From the NCBI GenBank assembly GCA_009379955.1, contig WHST01000070.1, positions 1-35,071 on the forward strand: DNA of 35,071 bases, written 5' to 3'. This document shows, one piece after another, positions 31,342 to 35,071 of the stretch (within the stretch, counting starts at the first letter, position 1; each line of letters begins with the position of its first letter). The stretch is from Streptosporangiales bacterium (GTDB lineage: Bacteria > Actinomycetota > Actinomycetes > Streptosporangiales > WHST01). The notes beneath the pieces were generated by a model. That model had not been told where the DNA came from and ran no database searches. It saw only the letters and a list, made by a program, of their open reading frames with translations. Position numbers and translations under genes: made by a program.

Positions 31342-32235
31342 GTGTCGGTCACGACCCCAGGGTCGTCGCAGCAGCGGCCCACCACGGACGCGTCGCCCGA
31401 CCCGTTCGACGTGGCACGCCGCGCGGCCGCCAGGCACGACGCCGGCCGGCACGCGGCGGCACCGCAGATCGGGCCCGCGCCGGTCGCACCGCGGCCACTG
31501 CCTCCGGGGACGACTCCGGTCATCCGCGCCGCGCAGCTGGCGAAGGTCTACGGGTCAGGGGAGACGGCGGTACACGCACTCGACGGCGTCGACGTCGAGG
31601 TCGCCGCGGGCTCGTTCACGGCGATCATGGGTCCGTCCGGCTCGGGCAAGTCCACGCTCATGCACTGCCTCGCGGGCCTCGACGCCGCGACCTCCGGCAC
31701 GATCCACGTCGGCGACATCGACATCACCCGGCTGAACGACAAGGCGCTCACCCTGCTGCGGCGCGACCGCGTGGGTTTCGTCTTCCAGTCGTTCAACCTC
31801 CTCCCGATGCTCACCGCGAAGCAGAACATCGTGCTCCCGCTCGACCTCGCCGGTCGCAAGCCCGACCAGCAGTGGTACGACCAGGTCGTCGACGTCCTCG
31901 GCATCCGCGACCGGCTCGGCCACAAGCCGGCTCAGCTGTCCGGCGGTCAGCAGCAGCGCGTCGCCTGCGCGCGTGCGTTGCTGAGCCGGCCGCAGGTCGT
32001 CTTCGCCGACGAGCCGACCGGCAACCTCGACTCGAGGTCGGGTGCCGAGGTGCTCGGGTTCCTGCGCCGCTCCGTCCGCGAGATGGGGCAGACGATCGTC
32101 ATGGTCACCCACGACCCCAACGCCGCGGCGTACGCCGACCGCGTGCTGCTACTCGCCGACGGCCGGGTCGCCGGCGGCATCGACGCGCCCACCACCGACA
32201 GCGTCATCGACGCGCTCCGGCAGCTGGGGGGCTGA
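31342..32235 (+). CDS. ABC transporter ATP-binding protein, MacB/LolD type
   Basis: 297 residues. A 57-residue Pro/Ala-rich extension precedes the ATPase. Walker A GPSGSGKS is at 97-104, Q-loop FQSFNLLP at about 148-155, signature LSGGQ at 199-203, Walker B VVFADE at 219-224, then the H-loop VTHDP. Family members power mechanotransmission systems for lipoproteins, peptides or antibiotics rather than classical import. It lies 4 bp upstream of the permease and downstream of the two-component pair, so the four genes likely form one envelope-response unit. The N-terminal extension is unusually long; an internal start cannot be excluded. Confidence 0.92.
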   Translation: MSVTTPGSSQQRPTTDASPDPFDVARRAAARHDAGRHAAAPQIGPAPVAPRPLPPGTTPVIRAAQLAKVYGSGETAVHALDGVDVEVAAGSFTAIMGPSGSGKSTLMHCLAGLDAATSGTIHVGDIDITRLNDKALTLLRRDRVGFVFQSFNLLPMLTAKQNIVLPLDLAGRKPDQQWYDQVVDVLGIRDRLGHKPAQLSGGQQQRVACARALLSRPQVVFADEPTGNLDSRSGAEVLGFLRRSVREMGQTIVMVTHDPNAAAYADRVLLLADGRVAGGIDAPTTDSVIDALRQLGG

Positions 32236-32239
32236 CGAG

Positions 32240-34741
32240 GTGCTCAAGACGACGCTGGCCGGCCTGCGCGCCCATGGCGCGCGGCTGATCTTCTCGTCCC
32301 TCGCCATCATTTTCGGCGTCGGTTTCGCGGCCGGCAGCTTCGTGCTGACCGACACGATCAAGGCCGGCTACGAGATGTCGTTCGCCGCCGACGCGCGGTT
32401 GCTCGACCTCGTGGCCACGCCCGACGAGGACGAGGACGAGGCCGGCAAGGCGGTCCCGGCCGCGACCGTCGACCGCATGCGTGACGTCGACGGTGTGGCG
32501 AGCGTCGAGGAGCGCTACCAGGGTTACGGCACGCTGCTGAACTCCAAGGGCAGGCCGCTCGGCAACCAGGGCATGGCCACGGTCGACAGCATCGCGGCGG
32601 ACAAGGCGCTCCGCTGGCAGCAGGTCGCGAAGGGACGCCTGCCCGACGCGGCCGACGAGCTGACCCTCGACACGGCGACGGCGAAGCGCGCGGGCTATGC
32701 GGTCGGCGACCCGGTCCGGGTGATCGACGTCGAGGACGAGGTGCACAGCTACACGCTGACCGGCACGATCGACGTCGAGGACTCACCGCAGTACGCGGGC
32801 ATCCCGTACGTCGGTGTCACCGCTTCGCAGGCCAAGCTGATCGACGGGGCCGACGCGCCGTCGCGGATCGACATGCGTACCGCCGACGGCGCCGACGTCG
32901 CCGCGGTCGAGTCCGACGTCGCGGCGCTGCTGCCCTCGGGCTGGCAGGCGTCCACGGGCGCGGAGTTCACCCGGCAGCAGCTGAAGGACATCTCCAGCGA
33001 GCTGACCCAGCTCAACATCGCACTGCTGGCCTTCGCCGCGATCGCGATGTTCGTCGCCGCGATCGTCATCGCCAACACGTTCACGATCCTCATCGCGCAG
33101 CGCACGCGCGAGATGGCGCTGCTGCGTTGCGTCGGGGCGACGCGCGGTCAGGTGTACCGGTCGGTCCTGCTCGAGTCGATCGTCCTCGGCATCGTCGGGT
33201 CGACGCTCGGCCTGCTGGCGGGCATCGGTCTCGCCGCGGTGGCGCAGGTCGTGCTGCGCGCGGTGGGTGCGCCGATGGGGCCGGGCCCGGTCTCACCGAC
33301 CCTCGTCGGCCTGGTGATCCCGTTCGTCCTCGGCACGGTGGTCACGGTCGTCGCGGCGGCCTTCCCGGCGATCGGGGCCACCCGGATCGCGCCGATCGCG
33401 GCGCTGCGCAACCAGCCCGACATCGGCCGGGTGCGCAAGTCGCACCGCGTGCGTACTGTGCTCGCGTTCCTCGCCCTCGTTGCGGGGATCGCGGCGATGG
33501 TGCCCGGCGTGCGCGGCGACGGCAGCGAGCAGAACTTCCTCCTCGCTCTCGCCGGGGGAGCGGTGGCGTTCCTCGGGATCCTGTTCCTCACGCCCGTGAT
33601 CGTCCCCCGGCTCATCAGCGTTCTCGGCTTCGTCCTCGCGCGGCCGTTCCGCACGCCGGGCAGGCTCGCCCGGGCCAACGCGGTGCGCAACCCGGGACGT
33701 GCGGCCGCGACCAGTGCGGCCCTGCTCGTCGGGGTCACGCTGATCAGCATCATGGCGGTCGTGTCCGCGTCGGTGCAGAAGACGGCGACGGCGAGCCTCG
33801 ACGAGGAGTTCCCGTTCGACCTGTCGATCACGTCCCGCACCGCGGCGGTGCCGGGGCCGGTGGTCGATGACCTCGAGAAGGAGAAGCGCCTGTCCGGCGT
33901 CGTGCCCGTCTACACGGCTCGCGGCACGGTGGGCGACGGCCGCGGGTTCACGGTGCAGGGCGTCGACAAGGCCGAGGCCGAGCGGGAGCTCGGTCCGCTC
34001 AAGCAGTACGAGAAGGCAGCGCCCGGCAGGGTGGTGATCCCGAAGTTCGTCGCCGCCGTCGAGAAGCTCGACGTCGGCGACGAGGTGACGATCGGGCTCG
34101 CCGACAAGTCGGAGCTGACGGCCGAGATCGCCGGCACCGTCTCAGGCGACACCGCGATCGCCACCTCCGACGACCTCCTCGAGGCGGCGCCGGACGCGGT
34201 GGTCGGCAGCGTCTTCCTCAAGGCGAAGTCGGGCGAGTCGGCCGAGGACGTCCAGACCGCGGTCGACCGGGCCGTCGCCGACCGTCCCGAGCTCACGGTC
34301 GAGGGACCGCTGCAGTACAAGGCGGCGATCGAGAAGGGCGTGCAGGCGACCCTGCTGCTCTTCGCCGGCCTGCTCGGCATCGCCGTCCTCATCGCGCTGT
34401 TCGGCATCGCCAACACGCTCGCGCTGAGCGTGCTGGAGCGCACTCGCGAGTCGGGGGTGTTGCGGGCGCTCGGCCTGACCAGGCGCCAACTCCGCGCGAT
34501 GTTCTCCGGCGAGGCCGTGCTGATGGCGGCCGTGGCGGGACTGCTGGGCGTCGGACTCGGCGTCGCCTTCGGCTACGTCGCGATCCGCTCGCTCGTCGGG
34601 TCGTCCGCCGACCTCGTCGCCCCGTACGCCCAGCTCGGCCTGTTCGTCGGCCTCGCCGCGCTCGCCGGCCTCGTCGCGTCGGTCGTCCCCGCGCGCAAGG
34701 CGGCGCGCAGCTCGGTCGTGGTCGCCATGGCGGAGGAGTGA
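32240..34741 (+). CDS. FtsX/MacB-type ABC permease with two FtsX domains
   Basis: 833 residues. A first helix (ARLIFSSLAIIFGVGFAAGSFVL) is followed by an extracytoplasmic MacB-like domain. Three helices in the middle include LLAFAAIAMFVAAIVIANTFTILIAQRTREMALLRCVGATRGQV (FtsX core). After further helices comes a second external domain, then a second FtsX core ending LSVLERTRESGVLRALGLTRRQLRAMFSGEAVLMAAVAG and the final helix. This duplicated layout is common for actinobacterial transporters paired with a LolD-type ATPase. GTG 32240 follows the ATPase stop by 4 bp. Cargo unknown; peptide or lipid export or resistance is inferred from family and context. Confidence 0.92.
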   Translation: MLKTTLAGLRAHGARLIFSSLAIIFGVGFAAGSFVLTDTIKAGYEMSFAADARLLDLVATPDEDEDEAGKAVPAATVDRMRDVDGVASVEERYQGYGTLLNSKGRPLGNQGMATVDSIAADKALRWQQVAKGRLPDAADELTLDTATAKRAGYAVGDPVRVIDVEDEVHSYTLTGTIDVEDSPQYAGIPYVGVTASQAKLIDGADAPSRIDMRTADGADVAAVESDVAALLPSGWQASTGAEFTRQQLKDISSELTQLNIALLAFAAIAMFVAAIVIANTFTILIAQRTREMALLRCVGATRGQVYRSVLLESIVLGIVGSTLGLLAGIGLAAVAQVVLRAVGAPMGPGPVSPTLVGLVIPFVLGTVVTVVAAAFPAIGATRIAPIAALRNQPDIGRVRKSHRVRTVLAFLALVAGIAAMVPGVRGDGSEQNFLLALAGGAVAFLGILFLTPVIVPRLISVLGFVLARPFRTPGRLARANAVRNPGRAAATSAALLVGVTLISIMAVVSASVQKTATASLDEEFPFDLSITSRTAAVPGPVVDDLEKEKRLSGVVPVYTARGTVGDGRGFTVQGVDKAEAERELGPLKQYEKAAPGRVVIPKFVAAVEKLDVGDEVTIGLADKSELTAEIAGTVSGDTAIATSDDLLEAAPDAVVGSVFLKAKSGESAEDVQTAVDRAVADRPELTVEGPLQYKAAIEKGVQATLLLFAGLLGIAVLIALFGIANTLALSVLERTRESGVLRALGLTRRQLRAMFSGEAVLMAAVAGLLGVGLGVAFGYVAIRSLVGSSADLVAPYAQLGLFVGLAALAGLVASVVPARKAARSSVVVAMAEE

Positions 34742-34777
34742 TCGCCACGAGATGACAAGGACGCCGGCGGCGGCGTG

Positions 34778-34808
34778 CCGCGGTGACGCATGGGGCGCCT
34801 CACCGCGG
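34778..34808. terminator. Hairpin after the permease gene
   Basis: CCGCGGTGA (34778-34786) and TCACCGCGG (34800-34808) form a perfect 9-bp stem with a 13-nt loop, 36 bp after the permease stop. There is no U-tract, as often in high-GC actinomycetes. Confidence 0.5.
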
Positions 34809-34848
34809 ACGGCTGGGGTAGCTGCCGCCGCCGGACCATCGGGGATGA

Positions 34849-34886
34849 AGCGGGACCTGCTCCATCGGGGGTGAGCAGGTCCCGCT
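34849..34886. terminator. Strong 14-bp hairpin, probable bidirectional terminator
   Basis: AGCGGGACCTGCTC (34849-34862) and GAGCAGGTCCCGCT (34873-34886) are perfectly complementary around a 10-nt loop. An outer pairing of CCGGAC (34831-34836) with GTCCGG (34892-34897) may extend it. Symmetry and position between the permease and a possible convergent gene suggest termination in both directions. Apart from these hairpins, I see no gene in 34742-35042. Confidence 0.6.
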
Positions 34887-35042
34887 CGCATGTCCGGGGA
34901 CGGTCTGGGAGGAGCAAGGGCTCCGGCCCCGGCGGGTCCGAGGGGTCCATTCCTGGTCCTGCCGGGGCCGGGACGTGGCGGCCGCCACGCCGGCACGGTG
35001 AACCGGCCGGGCCTCGGGGCTGATCCGCGGCCGGTCACCAGC

Positions 35043-35071
35043 TCAGACGTTGTTCCAGACGGGGACGTGGT
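35043..35071 (-). CDS. Possible C-terminal end of a convergent gene
   Basis: The minus strand reads HVPVWNNV followed by TGA (35045-35043). Its position after two terminator-like hairpins fits a convergent gene entering from the right. With only eight residues visible, neither the frame nor the function can be established. Confidence 0.25.

Overview
The window comes from a high-GC actinomycete (Actinomycetota). The evidence is GC-rich DNA with G/C at most third codon positions, many GTG starts, frequent leaderless promoters, and a typical actinobacterial block: zinc metalloprotease (DUF2342), tilS, hpt, ftsH, folE, folP/folB, folK, DUF3180. The genus cannot be fixed from sequence alone; no rRNA or tRNA gene was seen.

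Layout. (1) 1-149: right end of an IS630-type element, apparently inserted into the last codons of an agmatinase-family gene. (2) 131-3062, minus strand: a tightly overlapping operon of MFS transporter, DUF1989 protein and agmatinase-family ureohydrolase, with a divergent PucR-type regulator (3172-4683). Together they look like uptake and breakdown of a guanidino or ureido nitrogen compound. (3) 4673-5796: a RibD/DHFR-like reductase divergent from an HxlR regulator, with overlapping promoters. (4) 5783-9127: inorganic pyrophosphatase, D-Ala-D-Ala carboxypeptidase (PBP4 type), a ParA-type ATPase and a small membrane protein with a Q/Y/P-rich tail. (5) 9261-19123: the conserved housekeeping block, carrying an MprF-like DUF2156 membrane protein and a fused FolP-FolB enzyme. 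(6) 19344-21197: small membrane proteins of unknown function. (7) 21291-23003: a three-gene overlapping cassette of a protein with an internal repeat, an ECF sigma factor and a 78-residue protein. (8) 23006-25834: a nuoD gene without other nuo genes, divergent from a three-gene membrane-protein operon. (9) 25839-27759: a MidA-type methyltransferase and a CPBP protease, separated by a large palindrome. (10) 27825-34741: histidine kinase, IS110-family element, response regulator, ABC ATPase and FtsX-type permease. (11) 34742-35071: strong hairpins and perhaps the end of a convergent gene.

The most notable object is the IS110-family element (29014-30518). Its non-coding end appears to encode a bridge RNA. 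One guide matches the insertion target and another matches the element's own end, and both run through a CT core. The element sits exactly in the ATGA overlap between the kinase stop and the response-regulator start. Removing 1505 bp restores that overlap, so the insertion uncoupled the pair and turned the regulator's ATG into GTG.

Other points of interest are the repeat-protein/ECF-sigma/small-protein cassette, ten genes with a TAnnnT hexamer 6-8 nt before the start codon, a hairpin between the Shine-Dalgarno and start codon of ftsH, and two long near-perfect intergenic palindromes.
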